Made by a program: the position numbers and the translations under genes. This document shows positions 36,089 through 45,005 of a DNA stretch of 64,000 bases, piece after piece. Every line of letters starts with the position of its first letter. Positions within the stretch are counted from its first letter, which is position 1. This stretch comes from CBDDEI01 sp965226775 (GTDB lineage: Bacteria; Chloroflexota; Dehalococcoidia; SHYD01): NCBI GenBank assembly GCA_965226775.1, contig CBDDEI010000002.1, positions 372,001 to 436,000 of the forward strand. The letters are read 5' to 3'. The notes beneath the pieces are model-generated. The model did not search any database. It was not told the DNA's origin and saw only the letters and a list, made by a program, of their open reading frames with translations.

Positions 36089-36472
36089 TCAGTCCAGGAC
36101 CGCGATGCCTTCGAGTTCGATGAGGTAGTCTGGCGATGCCAGCCCAGCGACCACCAGCAGCGTGCTTGCCGGCACGACCTCGCCCAGGTAGCGGGTGCGC
36201 GCCTCGGCGTAGGCATCCCGGAAGCGCCCATCCGTCAGGAAAACGGTGGTCTTTACCAGGTGCTGATAGCCGGCCCCGGCGCTCGCCAAGGCTTTGCCCA
36301 AGTTCTCCCATACCTGCGCGGCCTGCATTGCAAAGTCGCCGCGGCCTACCAGCTTCCCCTGGGCATCTACGGCCACTTGGCCGGCGACGTATACCGTGCT
36401 CCCAGCCTTTACTACTTGGGAGTAGGCAGGGGAATTGGTGAGCCCGGCGGGCTTGAATCGTTCAATCGGCAT
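36089..36472 (-). CDS. RidA/YjgF-family protein lacking the usual arginine
   Basis: A 127-residue RidA fold, which in the classic subgroup hydrolyses reactive enamine/imine intermediates. The family pattern is visible (YSQVVKAGSTVYVAGQ, MQAAQVWENLGKALASAGAG, LVKTTVFLTD, IELEGIAVLD). The arginine that is needed for deaminase activity (PARS in E. coli) is Ser here (PAST), which places it with Rid subgroups of unclear function. It lies between two ABC half-transporter genes on the same strand, 28 bases from each. Confidence 0.85.
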   Translation of the reverse strand: MPIERFKPAGLTNSPAYSQVVKAGSTVYVAGQVAVDAQGKLVGRGDFAMQAAQVWENLGKALASAGAGYQHLVKTTVFLTDGRFRDAYAEARTRYLGEVVPASTLLVVAGLASPDYLIELEGIAVLD

Positions 36473-36500
36473 TGTTGCTCCTTAGATTGAGAAAGGGGTG

Positions 36501-38264
36501 TTAGCTTGCGATGGCGGCGGAAGTAGCCTGCCCCGCCTCTTCTTGGTCCCTTAGCTGGAGGTCGTAGATCTCCCGGTAGAGGCCGTTGCGTTCTAGCAGC
36601 TCGGCATGGGTCCCTTGCTCGCCGATGCGGCCGTCCTGGAGCACGAGTATCTGGTTTGCGTGCAGCACCGTGCGCAGCCGCTGCGCGATGACAAAGGTAG
36701 TGCGCCCCACCATCAGCTCGGAGAGGGCCTGCTGAATCAGGTACTCCGTCTCCATATCCACGCTGGAGGTGGAATCATCCAAGATAAGGATACGAGGGTC
36801 CATGAGCAATGTGCGGGCAATGGCCACGCGCTGCTTTTGGCCGCCGGAGAGGGTGATGCCTCGCTCGCCCACCCAGGTATCGTAGCCATCCGGCAGGCTC
36901 AGGATAAAGTCATGGATACGGGCGGTCTTAGCGGCCTCCTCTATCTGCTCCTGGGTTGCGCTCCGCGCGCCGTAGGCCAGGTTGTCCCGAATGGTAGCGG
37001 TGAAAAGGAACACGTCTTGGTGCACAATGCCCACGCTTTGCCGTAGGGAGGCGAAGGTCATGTCCCGCAGATCCACGCCATCGATTGTTATTGAACCGTC
37101 CGTTAAATCGTAGAAGCGGGGCAACAAGCTCACCACGGTGCTCTTGCCGCTGCCCGTTGCGCCCAGCAGCGCAACTACCTGACCCGGCTCCGCCACAAAG
37201 CTCACGTCCCGCAGCACGGCGCTTACGGCATCGTAGCCAAAGGAAACGCGATCAAAGGCCACGCGGCCCTGCACGTCCTCCAGCACTACTGCATCCGGCT
37301 TCTCCTTGATGGCGGATTCAGTGTCTAGAATCTCAAAAACCCGCTGCCCGGAGGAAACAGCCCTGGCAAAGGTGTTGGCTAACATGCCCAGGTTACGTAC
37401 GGGCATAGCCAGCAGCGCAAGGGAGGCGTTGAACGCCACTAGGCCGCCCAGGCTCATGTTCCCGTCTATCACCTCTTTGCCGCCATACCAGAGGATGGCG
37501 GAAACAATCACCACCTGCATGAAAGACATCATGGAGGAGTTGAAGGACTGGATCTTGTTTGTGGTGTAGTTCAACAAGCGCACATCCTGGGCTTTTGCGC
37601 CGAACTTTTGCTCCTCAAAGCGGTCCCGCACAAAAGCCTTCACTACGCGAATGCCGGAAAGGTTTTCTTGCAGGATGGTTCCTAGGTCGGCAACGGCTTC
37701 CTGGATGGCCCGCCAGTTTCTCCGTAGCCGCAGGCTCACCGTCACCGCTCGGTAGCCCAGCAGAGGCAGTAACGCAAACACCAGCAGCGCCAGCCGCCAG
37801 TTGAGGAAAAAGAGCAGGGTGCAGGCAAAGAAGAACATGAGCATGAGCGCAGAAAAGCGCACGGTGCCCTGCATGATAAACATCCGCACGGACTCCACGT
37901 CCGCGGTAGCACGAGACATGAGCTGGCCCGTCTGCTGGCGATCGTGGTAGGCGTAGCTCAGGCGCTGCAGGCGATCGTAAATGGCATTGCGGATGTCGTA
38001 GGCAACTGCCTGAGATAAGTATTCGCCGAAGTAGCTCTGCCCGTAGGCGCACGCGCCGCGGACGATGCTCGCTCCCACTATCAGCAGCCCAGAGATGACG
38101 AGGAACTGGGTATCGCGGTTCGCAAGGCCAACGTCGACAGCGCCCTTAACCAGCCACGGCGCAACAACCGCAAAGCTAGCAGAGCCCATCACGCAGAAAA
38201 AGGTCAGTATGACTCTGCGCCAGTATTTCTTGAGAAAACGTAGTTCCCGGAGGAGAATGCCCAT
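36501..38264 (-). CDS. ABC exporter half-transporter, partner of the 34183 gene
   Basis: A 587-residue permease-ATPase. Six helices in the first 300 residues are followed by Walker A GATGSGKS, signature LSGGQ and Walker B ILILDDSTSSVD. Here the catalytic Glu after the Walker B Asp is replaced by Asp-Ser (DDS rather than DEA), so this site may be weak in ATP hydrolysis, as in asymmetric heterodimers. The ATG at 38264 is chosen because a longer reading (to 38348) would cover the promoter. Export of lipids or drugs is the usual role. Confidence 0.9.
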   Translation of the reverse strand: MGILLRELRFLKKYWRRVILTFFCVMGSASFAVVAPWLVKGAVDVGLANRDTQFLVISGLLIVGASIVRGACAYGQSYFGEYLSQAVAYDIRNAIYDRLQRLSYAYHDRQQTGQLMSRATADVESVRMFIMQGTVRFSALMLMFFFACTLLFFLNWRLALLVFALLPLLGYRAVTVSLRLRRNWRAIQEAVADLGTILQENLSGIRVVKAFVRDRFEEQKFGAKAQDVRLLNYTTNKIQSFNSSMMSFMQVVIVSAILWYGGKEVIDGNMSLGGLVAFNASLALLAMPVRNLGMLANTFARAVSSGQRVFEILDTESAIKEKPDAVVLEDVQGRVAFDRVSFGYDAVSAVLRDVSFVAEPGQVVALLGATGSGKSTVVSLLPRFYDLTDGSITIDGVDLRDMTFASLRQSVGIVHQDVFLFTATIRDNLAYGARSATQEQIEEAAKTARIHDFILSLPDGYDTWVGERGITLSGGQKQRVAIARTLLMDPRILILDDSTSSVDMETEYLIQQALSELMVGRTTFVIAQRLRTVLHANQILVLQDGRIGEQGTHAELLERNGLYREIYDLQLRDQEEAGQATSAAIAS

Positions 38265-38291
38265 GCGTTCATAAACCTTTACGTAAACGTG

Positions 38292-38297
38292 ATTATA
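38292..38297 (-). promoter_or_regulatory. -10 element for the ABC exporter operon
   Basis: TATAAT on the minus strand, 28 bases before ATG 38264. The position 17 bases upstream reads TGTCAA rather than TTGACA, so only the -10 box is well supported. It supports the shorter start of the exporter gene. Confidence 0.55.
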
Positions 38298-38365
38298 CCT
38301 GGGCAGCAGTGTGATTGACAAGGAAGGCGGGGAATGTCGGTGACCCAAAGTGAGACTGCTAAAGC

Positions 38366-38371
38366 TATAAT
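38366..38371 (+). promoter_or_regulatory. -10 element directly before endonuclease V
   Basis: TATAAT ends 6 bases before the GTG start at 38378, so transcription would begin at or next to the start codon and the mRNA would be leaderless. No -35 consensus is visible. Confidence 0.5.
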
Positions 38372-38377
38372 GTAATA

Positions 38378-39052
38378 GTGAACCCTAGCTTACAGGTCTG
38401 GCCGAGCACGGCTGCAGAAGCTATTGCCCTTCAGAAACAGCTCGCGTCCGGCGTGCGCCAAACGCCCCTGACTGAGCCCGTGCGCTGGATTGCAGGCGCA
38501 GACGTGCACTATCCCGCGAAGGACCGTGCCCGCGCGGCTGCGGTGCTACTCCGCTGGCCTGACCTCGTAGTAGAGGAGATAGAAGTCGTGGAGGAGCCGG
38601 TGCCCTTCCCCTACATACCCGGCCTTCTTTCGTTCCGAGAAGCCCCAGCCCTGATCAGCGCGCTCAACCGCCTGCGGACACAGCCCGACCTCATCTTTGC
38701 GGACGCGCAGGGCCTGGCACACCCCCGGCGCTTTGGCGCGGCGTGCCATCTTGGCCTGCTGCTGGATACCCCGACCATCGGCTGTGCCAAGTCCCGCCTT
38801 TGCGGCGAGGCTGCGGAACCTGCTGAAGAGGCCGGCGCCTGGACCTCTTTGGAGGACAAGGGCGAGGGTATTGGCGCGGTGGTACGGACCAGGCTGCGCG
38901 TTAAACCGCTGTATATCTCAGTGGGCCATAGGATCACGCTGCAAGAGGCGGTGGACTGGGTGCTGGCCTGTGGCCGCGGCCTACGCCTCCCCGAGCCCAG
39001 CCGGTTGGCTCATCAGGCGGCTGGGGGAACTCTCATTCCGCAACCAGTGTAA
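38378..39052 (+). CDS. nfi: Endonuclease V (deoxyinosine 3' endonuclease)
   Basis: Endonuclease V nicks DNA near deaminated adenine (hypoxanthine). The 224-residue protein shows the metal Asp in AGADVHY (D42), the PYIPGLLSFREAP wedge segment and DAQGLAHPRRFGAACHLG with the second acidic residue; most relatives have DGQG. The C-terminal half contains ISVGHRITL and GLRLPEPSRLAH, as expected. GTG start. Its -10 box is divergent from that of the ABC exporter. It ends 19 bases before prfB. Confidence 0.93.
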   Translation: MNPSLQVWPSTAAEAIALQKQLASGVRQTPLTEPVRWIAGADVHYPAKDRARAAAVLLRWPDLVVEEIEVVEEPVPFPYIPGLLSFREAPALISALNRLRTQPDLIFADAQGLAHPRRFGAACHLGLLLDTPTIGCAKSRLCGEAAEPAEEAGAWTSLEDKGEGIGAVVRTRLRVKPLYISVGHRITLQEAVDWVLACGRGLRLPEPSRLAHQAAGGTLIPQPV

Positions 39053-39071
39053 TTACTGTTAGGAGTCTGCT

Positions 39072-40173
39072 ATGCAAGAGCTTAAAGGGCGCCTTGAAAC
39101 GCTCCGGGACCGCATCTCATCCCTACTGGTGCGTCTTTGACATCACGACAAAAGAGCAACAAGTGATCCAACTGGAGCAGCAGGCCACCGCTGAGGGCCT
39201 CTGGGACGACCCGCAGGCCGCCCAGGCCATGTTGCGACGCCTGACAGCCACGCGGGACGATGTGACCACGTGGCGCACCTTTGAGCGCCGCACAAACGAC
39301 GCGCTCGATCTCGTTGCGCTGGCCATGGAAGAGGAGAACGACGAACTGTCGGCCGAGCTCACCGAGGAAGCCGCTGAGCTGGAAAAGAGTCTGGATGCGC
39401 TCCAGTTCCGCCTCATGCTGCAAGGGCCCTACGACGAGGCGAACGCAGTCCTGGCCATCCACGCCGGGGCCGGCGGCACCGAAGCGCAGGACTGGGCGGA
39501 GATGCTGCTCAGGATGTACCTGCGCTGGGCGGAGCGCCACAACTACAGCGCAGAGGTGGTGGACATCTCTCCTGGTGAGGAAGCCGGTGTGAAGAGCGTT
39601 CTGGTTGAGATACAGGGCCATTACGCGTACGGCTATCTAAGGAGCGAAAAAGGAGTGCACCGCCTGGTGCGGCTCTCCCCGTACAACGCCGACCACGGCC
39701 GGCACACCTCCTTCGCGCTGGTGGAGGTGCTGCCGGAAGCGGCGGCGGTGGGAGACGTGGACATCGACTCCAAAGACCTGCGGATAGATGTGTACAAGGC
39801 CAGCAGCGCCGGCGGCCAGAACGTCCAGAAGAACTCCACCGCCATCCGCATCACCCATATCCCCACCGGGCTCGTTGTGAGCTGCCAGAACGAGCGCTCC
39901 CAGCTCCAGAACAAAGACATGGCTATGCGCATCCTGCTGGCTCGCCTCACGCAGAGGGAGCTGGAGAAACATCAGGAGGAGCAAGCCCGCATCAAGGGTG
40001 AGCACATCAGCGCAGGCTGGTCGAACCAGATCCGGAGCTACGTGCTCCACCCCTATAAGATGGTGAAGGATTTGCGCACGGAATATCAGACCAGCGCCAC
40101 TCAAGACGTGCTGGAGGGGGACCTGGATGGGCTCATCCAGGCATACCTCACCGCCCATGTAGGAGATAACTAA
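39072..40173 (+). CDS. prfB: Peptide chain release factor 2, with programmed +1 frameshift
   Basis: RF2 ends translation at UGA and UAA. ATG 39072 (AGGAG upstream) opens a 22-codon frame ending CTT TGA C. Slipping +1 at CTT skips the T of 39138 and continues DITTKEQQVIQLEQ. This is the classic prfB recoding site by which RF2 senses its own level. The full protein is 366 residues. The peptidyl-tRNA hydrolysis motif GGQ is at 247-249. The stop-codon reading tripeptide, normally SPF, is SPY at 202-204. The upstream Shine-Dalgarno-like stimulator is weak (CTGGTG). Confidence 0.95.
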
Positions 40174-40174
40174 T

Positions 40175-41488
40175 ATGCCTGCCATACGAATTTTGTTGTT
40201 TGCCTTAGCTCTAGGCCTCACCACCCAGTGGTCCTCAGCTGTTCATGCAGCAGACCCGATAGTGGCTGAAGTGACGGACATCGAGAACAACTTCCCCGAC
40301 GAGGTGATCTTTAGGGCGAAAGCCAGCGCTACGGCCGGAGAAATAAAGGCGGTGACGGTGCGGTACGTCGTGGGGAGCGGGCCTGTGCAACGCTACGGCA
40401 ATTTTGAGATAACGCCCAGCGCGCAAGTGCAGGGGGAGCACATCGTAAAGACCGCCGGGAGACACTTCATCGCCCCCGGGGCCGACTTCACCTACTGGCT
40501 GGAGGTGGAGGACACCGCCGGCAACATATTTGAGACGCCTAAGCAAGTCTTCTGGTATGGGGACACCAGGTTCCAGTGGAAGAACATAAACGAAGGTCCC
40601 GTCACGGTGTTCTACTACGGTAATGCTGATGATGTTGCCAAGAGTATCCTCACCGCTGCGCAAGATGTACAAGTCAAAACCGGCAGTATTCTGGGCGTGG
40701 AAGCCCGCCCATTCCGAGTGATGCTGTATAACAACCCCAGAGACCTTATTGGCGCGCAGCGGGAAGAACAGAGCGCCGTCCGCGCGCAAGAGATACTGCG
40801 GGTGGGCGTGGCCTACTCTGGCGAGGACTTGGTTCAGGTTCTCGCCGCCGGAGGCAGCCTAGGCGCAGGGGACACTGCACGGCACGAGATAGCGCACCTC
40901 TTTGTCCACTGGGCCGCGGGCGTCAGCGTCCCCACTTGGCTCAACGAAGGGCTTGCGGTCTGGTCACAGGACGACCCTGGTGAGGAGTACCTCAGGCTCC
41001 TTAGGCGTGGCATTACCTTTAACGAGTTGCTGCTCGTGGGCGGTCTGGATACCTTCCCCGGCCTTTCCGATGAAAACCTGCTCGCGTACGGGCAGTCTTA
41101 CAGCGTGATCAGTTTTCTGGTGGATACCTACGGCAGAGAGAAGCTTGGCCAGGTGTTTGAGGCAATCCGCTCGGGAGAAGGGGCAGATGCCGGCATCAAG
41201 CGCATCTATGGCTACACGATGAACGAGCTAGACGCCGCCTGGCGAGTGTATGTGGGCGCCGGAACCCGCAGCTATGAGGAAGTGCTTCCCACACCCATCT
41301 CCATCCCTGTCATTGTGCCCATTGGCGCGGCTGCGGCACAAGCCAGCGGGTCCGGCAGCGGCTCCTCCGGCGATTCATCGCAGGCCAGTCCTGCCGCCCT
41401 GCCGCCGCTGTTGCCCATTGCGGGCGGCTTCATTGCCCTCGTAGTGGTGCTCTCCGCAGTGCTCGCCTTGGTGAAGCGCAAAGGCTAG
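40175..41488 (+). CDS. Membrane-anchored gluzincin metallopeptidase (Peptidase MA-like)
   Basis: A 437-residue secreted protein: signal peptide (to about residue 26), an Ig-like domain (about 30-130), and a zinc peptidase domain with HEIAH at 237-241 and the third ligand Glu in LNEGLA (E258). A Ser/Gly/Pro-rich linker (SGSGSGSSGDSSQ) and a C-terminal membrane helix with KRKG follow. It would cut protein outside the membrane. The ATG is one base after the prfB stop, so they are probably co-transcribed. Confidence 0.88.
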   Translation: MPAIRILLFALALGLTTQWSSAVHAADPIVAEVTDIENNFPDEVIFRAKASATAGEIKAVTVRYVVGSGPVQRYGNFEITPSAQVQGEHIVKTAGRHFIAPGADFTYWLEVEDTAGNIFETPKQVFWYGDTRFQWKNINEGPVTVFYYGNADDVAKSILTAAQDVQVKTGSILGVEARPFRVMLYNNPRDLIGAQREEQSAVRAQEILRVGVAYSGEDLVQVLAAGGSLGAGDTARHEIAHLFVHWAAGVSVPTWLNEGLAVWSQDDPGEEYLRLLRRGITFNELLLVGGLDTFPGLSDENLLAYGQSYSVISFLVDTYGREKLGQVFEAIRSGEGADAGIKRIYGYTMNELDAAWRVYVGAGTRSYEEVLPTPISIPVIVPIGAAAAQASGSGSGSSGDSSQASPAALPPLLPIAGGFIALVVVLSAVLALVKRKG

Positions 41489-41516
41489 CACCAACACTCC
41501 GTGGGGTAAGTAGCAA

Positions 41517-41572
41517 GCTCGCGCAGTATTTAGTCACCTAGCTGGCATAAAGCTAGTACTGAACACGCGAGC
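41517..41572. repeat. Nested inverted repeat after the peptidase gene
   Basis: GCTCGCG (41517-41523) pairs with CGCGAGC (41566-41572), and inside it CTAGCT (41538-41543) pairs with AGCTAG (41551-41556). No T-run follows, so a factor-dependent end, an mRNA hairpin or an operator for the next gene are all possible. Confidence 0.5.
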
Positions 41573-41601
41573 AATACTAAATTACCCACAAGGAGAGGTC
41601 T

Positions 41602-42213
41602 ATGGCGTCTGGACCAGATAAAGTGTTTGATCCTCAGTCCGTAACGCTGACGGGCCATCTGGTGCGACTGGAGCCGATTGGGCTGGAGCATGCCGCGGAT
41701 TTATACCTGGCGGGAGCGGATGAGTCGATATGGAAGTACTTATCGCGGCGGTCTTTCAGCAGCGTGGTGGATGCGGAGGGATGGATTAAGGACTGCGTGG
41801 CGCAGATGGTAGCCGGGATGAGAGTTCAGTTTGCGGTAATACATCTGGAGACGGCCAAGGCAGTGGGTTCAACGGGTTATCTGGACATTGACCGGACGCA
41901 CCGAACACTGGAGATAGGTTGGACTTGGTACGGGATTGCGTGGCAACGGACAGGGGTGAATACCGAATGCAAGTACCTTCTGATGCGGCACTCATTTGAA
42001 GATATGGGGGCGCGGCGGGTGAGCTTCAAGACGGATAGCCGGAACGAGCGGTCGCGGCGGGCGATATTAAGGTTGGGAGCGGTGGAGGAAGGGATATTGC
42101 GGAATCACCGCATAGCGCGGGACGGGGTGGATCGGCATTCAGTCTTCTACAGTGTCATTGACAGCGAGTGGTCAGGTGTGAAAGAGCGGTTGGAAGGGAT
42201 GATGCAGAGGTGA
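41602..42213 (+). CDS. GNAT acetyltransferase (RimJ/RimL-like)
   Basis: A 203-residue acetyl-CoA N-acyltransferase. The pattern LVRLEPIGLEHAADLY, STGYLDIDRTHRTLEIGWTW, ARRVSFKTDSRNERSRRAI and LGAVEEGILRNH is typical of the RimJ/RimL group that acetylates ribosomal protein N-termini or small amines. The acetyl-CoA loop (usually QxxGxG/A) reads QRTGVNTE, so it is altered. Codon choice (many CGG, GGG, ATA codons) looks unlike its neighbours, suggesting separate origin. GGAGAGG precedes the ATG. A terminator follows at 42323. Confidence 0.88.
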   Translation: MASGPDKVFDPQSVTLTGHLVRLEPIGLEHAADLYLAGADESIWKYLSRRSFSSVVDAEGWIKDCVAQMVAGMRVQFAVIHLETAKAVGSTGYLDIDRTHRTLEIGWTWYGIAWQRTGVNTECKYLLMRHSFEDMGARRVSFKTDSRNERSRRAILRLGAVEEGILRNHRIARDGVDRHSVFYSVIDSEWSGVKERLEGMMQR

Positions 42214-42322
42214 AGATGACAGCTTGTGGAAATACCAAAGGAAACGGTTTTCAGTTTACGGCAAAAGAATCAAGATTTGCTGGGAATGGCTTTGCAGCCT
42301 GATCAAAGGGAATGACAAGCAG

Positions 42323-42358
42323 AGCGCCCTTGTGCATTGCACAAGGGCGCTTTCTTTG
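42323..42358. terminator. Hairpin terminator after the GNAT gene
   Basis: A 13-base-pair stem (AGCGCCCTTGTGC with its complement) around loop ATT is followed by TTCTTTG. It lies between convergent genes. Confidence 0.85.
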
Positions 42359-42371
42359 CGTTGAATACTGG

Positions 42372-43106
42372 CTACTCTTCCGGGTGGAGGATCCCCAGGG
42401 CCCTGTAGATCTGAGGCATAACCATCATCTCCGGCAGGGCTCCGTCAAAAGATACTTTGTCGTTGATGACGGTCTTGGGTCACCGCGCGGATCTGGTACT
42501 GCTGCGCCAGGTCCGGGAACTCCGTTGCTTCAATTACCTCAGCCTTCACCCGGGCAGGGTTAGCCGCCGCCATCTGATGGGCAAGCCGGGCCGCCTGCGG
42601 ACAGTACGTGCAGCTAGGTGTGACAGCCTGGCCGCCTGCGGACAGTACGTGCAGCTAGGCGTGAAGACCCGCAGGTGCAGGTCCTGCTCCAGCCCTTGCA
42701 GGAACTCGATAGTGTCGGTGGAGAGGTGAAGCTCGCCGGTGGAGAGGTCGATAATGTCCTCCACTAAGGTGGAGAACTCGAAGCCGGAGGGGACGCCCAA
42801 GAACCGAGCCGAGGCCACGCCATCCACGCTCAGCACTGCCGCGGGCACCCGGTCCACGTCGTACTCCTTCATCTTGTCCGTGTCCTGGCGATAGTCGTAC
42901 ACCTCCAGGTGGATCTTGTCGGAGAGTCCCGCAACAGCCTCGATGATCTCGTTGGCTTCGGCGCAGTACCTAGCTTCTCGCTCAAAGCCGGGGATCACGA
43001 TGCTGGCCTCACGTAGGGTAAAGAGCACGATAGTAACGTCTTTAACCAGGTGCTGCTTGAAGTTTTCTTGTAGATAGGTTTCGTCTTCCGGTTTTAGCAG
43101 GGGCAT
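42372..43106 (-). pseudogene. Two-domain thioredoxin/glutaredoxin-like protein, damaged
   Basis: Related to protein disulfide oxidoreductases with two thioredoxin folds. The N-terminal fold (MPLLKPEDETYLQENF) has no CxxC; the C-terminal fold has the active site CTYC in TPSCTYCPQA. Just after it a 41-base tandem duplication (copies from about 42591 and 42632) shifts the frame, giving a premature stop at 42546. The original continuation can be read downstream (AHQMAAANPARVKAEVIEAT), and one further base insertion near 42475 must be removed to reach KTVINDKVSFDGALPE and the natural end LGILHPEE at 42372. The repaired protein is about 230 residues. Confidence 0.82.
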
Positions 43107-43170
43107 TCAGACCTCAATCTAGCTAGCTAGTCCTTTATGGAACGAACGCCGCGAGTATAGCACAGCAGTC

Positions 43171-43761
43171 TTAGCTGACAGGCGGCTCTATCTGCCGCCA
43201 GACGTGATAGAGCCGGTGGAACGCGGTCAGATTGGCGGCTACGGCCACCAGCGCGACCGCCACCTCGGGAAACCCGGCGATCAAGCCCACACCCATCACT
43301 ATGACGCGCTCCGGGCGAGTGAAGAAGCCCACGTCGCAGGAGATGCCCATGCCCTCCGCGCGTGCCTTGACGTAGCTGACCATGAAGGAGCCCATAAGCG
43401 CCGCCACGGTGACGGCAGTCCACAGTTGCCCGTTGGGCTGCGTCGCAAAGTAGGCGGCTAGGCCCACCAGCAGTACGGCTTCACCAAAGCGGTCGAGGCT
43501 GGAGTCGAGCACTGCGCCAAAACGTGTAGCCTGGCCTGTTGTCCGGGCGAGGGTGCCATCGAACATATCCAGTGCGCCGCCAATCAGGCCAACCCAGCCG
43601 GCCCACATCAGATAGCCAACCCCCGCCAGACCACCCGCCGCAACGCTTAGGATCAGCCCGAACCAGCTGAGCATGTTGGGAGTGATGCCTATCTGCGCCA
43701 TGACCCGAACAATGGGGTTGAGCACCCGGCGCGGGAAGGCCGCGCGGATTTCGGCGAGCAT
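43171..43761 (-). CDS. CDP-alcohol phosphatidyltransferase, probable phosphatidylinositol-phosphate synthase
   Basis: A 196-residue membrane enzyme with about six hydrophobic segments. The full family motif is present: D65-x2-D68-G69-x2-A72-R73-x8-G82-x3-D86-x3-D90. The family joins CDP-diacylglycerol to an alcohol. The operon begins with inositol-3-phosphate synthase and includes a PimA-like glycosyltransferase and acyltransferases, as in the actinobacterial pgsA1-pimA region, so inositol phosphate is the likely acceptor. That specificity is inferred from context. It is the last gene of the operon, starting 3 bases after the glycosyltransferase stop. Confidence 0.85.
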   Translation of the reverse strand: MLAEIRAAFPRRVLNPIVRVMAQIGITPNMLSWFGLILSVAAGGLAGVGYLMWAGWVGLIGGALDMFDGTLARTTGQATRFGAVLDSSLDRFGEAVLLVGLAAYFATQPNGQLWTAVTVAALMGSFMVSYVKARAEGMGISCDVGFFTRPERVIVMGVGLIAGFPEVAVALVAVAANLTAFHRLYHVWRQIEPPVS

Positions 43762-43763
43762 TG

Positions 43764-45005
43764 CTACTCCTTCGTCTTGGACGCCGACCTGCGCCGCGGC
43801 AGCGAGGAAAGCAGCGTTCGCCAGCGGCTACGGCTCTGCTTGGCCCTTGCCTCCGCTAGCGGCGCAATGGGAGACGCGGAAATGGAGCGCTTGGTCTCCA
43901 GCAGCCGCTCGTAGTAGGAGAGCACCTGAGAGGCAACCCGCTTCCAGCCGTAGTTTTGGGCCGTCAAGATACCCCGCTGGCTCATGGCCTCCCGCAGACC
44001 GGCGTCCGCCAGAAGGTGCACCAGGGAGAGCGCCAGCTTCTCCTCGTCTTTGGGCGTAACCAGCATTCCCTCCTCTCCGTGGGTGATGACGCTGGCAAAC
44101 CCTTCGATGTTGGAGGCGACCACCGGCGTGCCGCAGGCCAGCGCCTCCAGCAGCACAATGCCCTGGCTCTCCTGCCCCGTTGCCGGCGAGCAGAAGATAT
44201 GGGCGCTGCGGTAGTAGCGCGGCAACTCGTCATAGGAAACGAAGCCGGCAAAGACCACGTCCTGCAGCCCCGCCCGCTTGATAGACTTTTCGTAGCCGGC
44301 GCGCAGCCCTCCATCCGGACCCACGATGATCAGCCGGGTGTTCGGCATCTCTTCCTTCAGGCGTGCGAAGGCGCGCACCAGATAACGCAGGCCTTTGCGC
44401 TTCTCAAAGCGCCCCACAAACAGGATGTTGAACTTGCCATCGTTGAACTCTGGCAGCGGCTCTACTTCCGGGTGGAAGTGGTCCAAATCAATGCCGTTGG
44501 TGATGATGTTGTAGTAGCCGGGGAAATAGCTGCTCACAAACTGCATGGCCGGTCGGGAGACGGAGATCTTGCCGTCCAGCCGCCGGAACCAGCGCTTCAA
44601 CAGGCGTCGCGCGTAGAGATAGGCGATGCTGCTGTCACGGTGCGCGTGGAACGTCCCCACGTTTATCGCATTTGAGAAGCGGAGGAAGGTCAGCGGGAGC
44701 ATGGGCATCAGCGGCTCCTGCAAATGCACGACGTCGAACTGCTCATCCTGGAGGATAGCCTTCACGCTGGAGGACAGACGCAGCGAGAGGGTGATGCGCG
44801 CAACGGAACCACTGGCGGGAACAGAGACAGGCCTACCGCACACAATAACGTCCGGTATGCCCAGCGTCTCCTGCGGCTGGGAGGACGGAGCAATAATCTT
44901 CACCTCGTGCCCGGCTTCAACAAAGTGCTCGTAGAGGTGTGTGATATGGCTCGTCACGCCGCCCGCATAGGCGATGTCGTAAGGAGATACCAGCGCTATC
45001 TTCAT
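43764..45005 (-). CDS. GT4 glycosyltransferase, PimA-like
   Basis: A 413-residue GT-B enzyme. The N-terminal lobe starts KIALVSPYDIAYAGGVTSHI, very like PimA, with the GGV loop. The C-terminal lobe has FVGRFEKRKGL and the nucleotide-sugar site SQGIVLLEALACGTPVVAS. PimA adds mannose from GDP-mannose to phosphatidylinositol on the inner membrane face. In this operon it is the likely sugar-adding step, though the sugar is not certain. A basic C-terminal tail (about 385-413) may bind the membrane. The start overlaps the PHP gene stop as ATGA. Confidence 0.87.
   Translation of the reverse strand: MKIALVSPYDIAYAGGVTSHITHLYEHFVEAGHEVKIIAPSSQPQETLGIPDVIVCGRPVSVPASGSVARITLSLRLSSSVKAILQDEQFDVVHLQEPLMPMLPLTFLRFSNAINVGTFHAHRDSSIAYLYARRLLKRWFRRLDGKISVSRPAMQFVSSYFPGYYNIITNGIDLDHFHPEVEPLPEFNDGKFNILFVGRFEKRKGLRYLVRAFARLKEEMPNTRLIIVGPDGGLRAGYEKSIKRAGLQDVVFAGFVSYDELPRYYRSAHIFCSPATGQESQGIVLLEALACGTPVVASNIEGFASVITHGEEGMLVTPKDEEKLALSLVHLLADAGLREAMSQRGILTAQNYGWKRVASQVLSYYERLLETKRSISASPIAPLAEARAKQSRSRWRTLLSSLPRRRSASKTKE

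Noticed and set aside
39094..40173. Release factor gene starting at GTG or TTG without frameshift
   Set aside because: The 22-codon frame with ATG, AGGAG and CTT TGA C is the known prfB arrangement, and RF2 needs that N-terminus.
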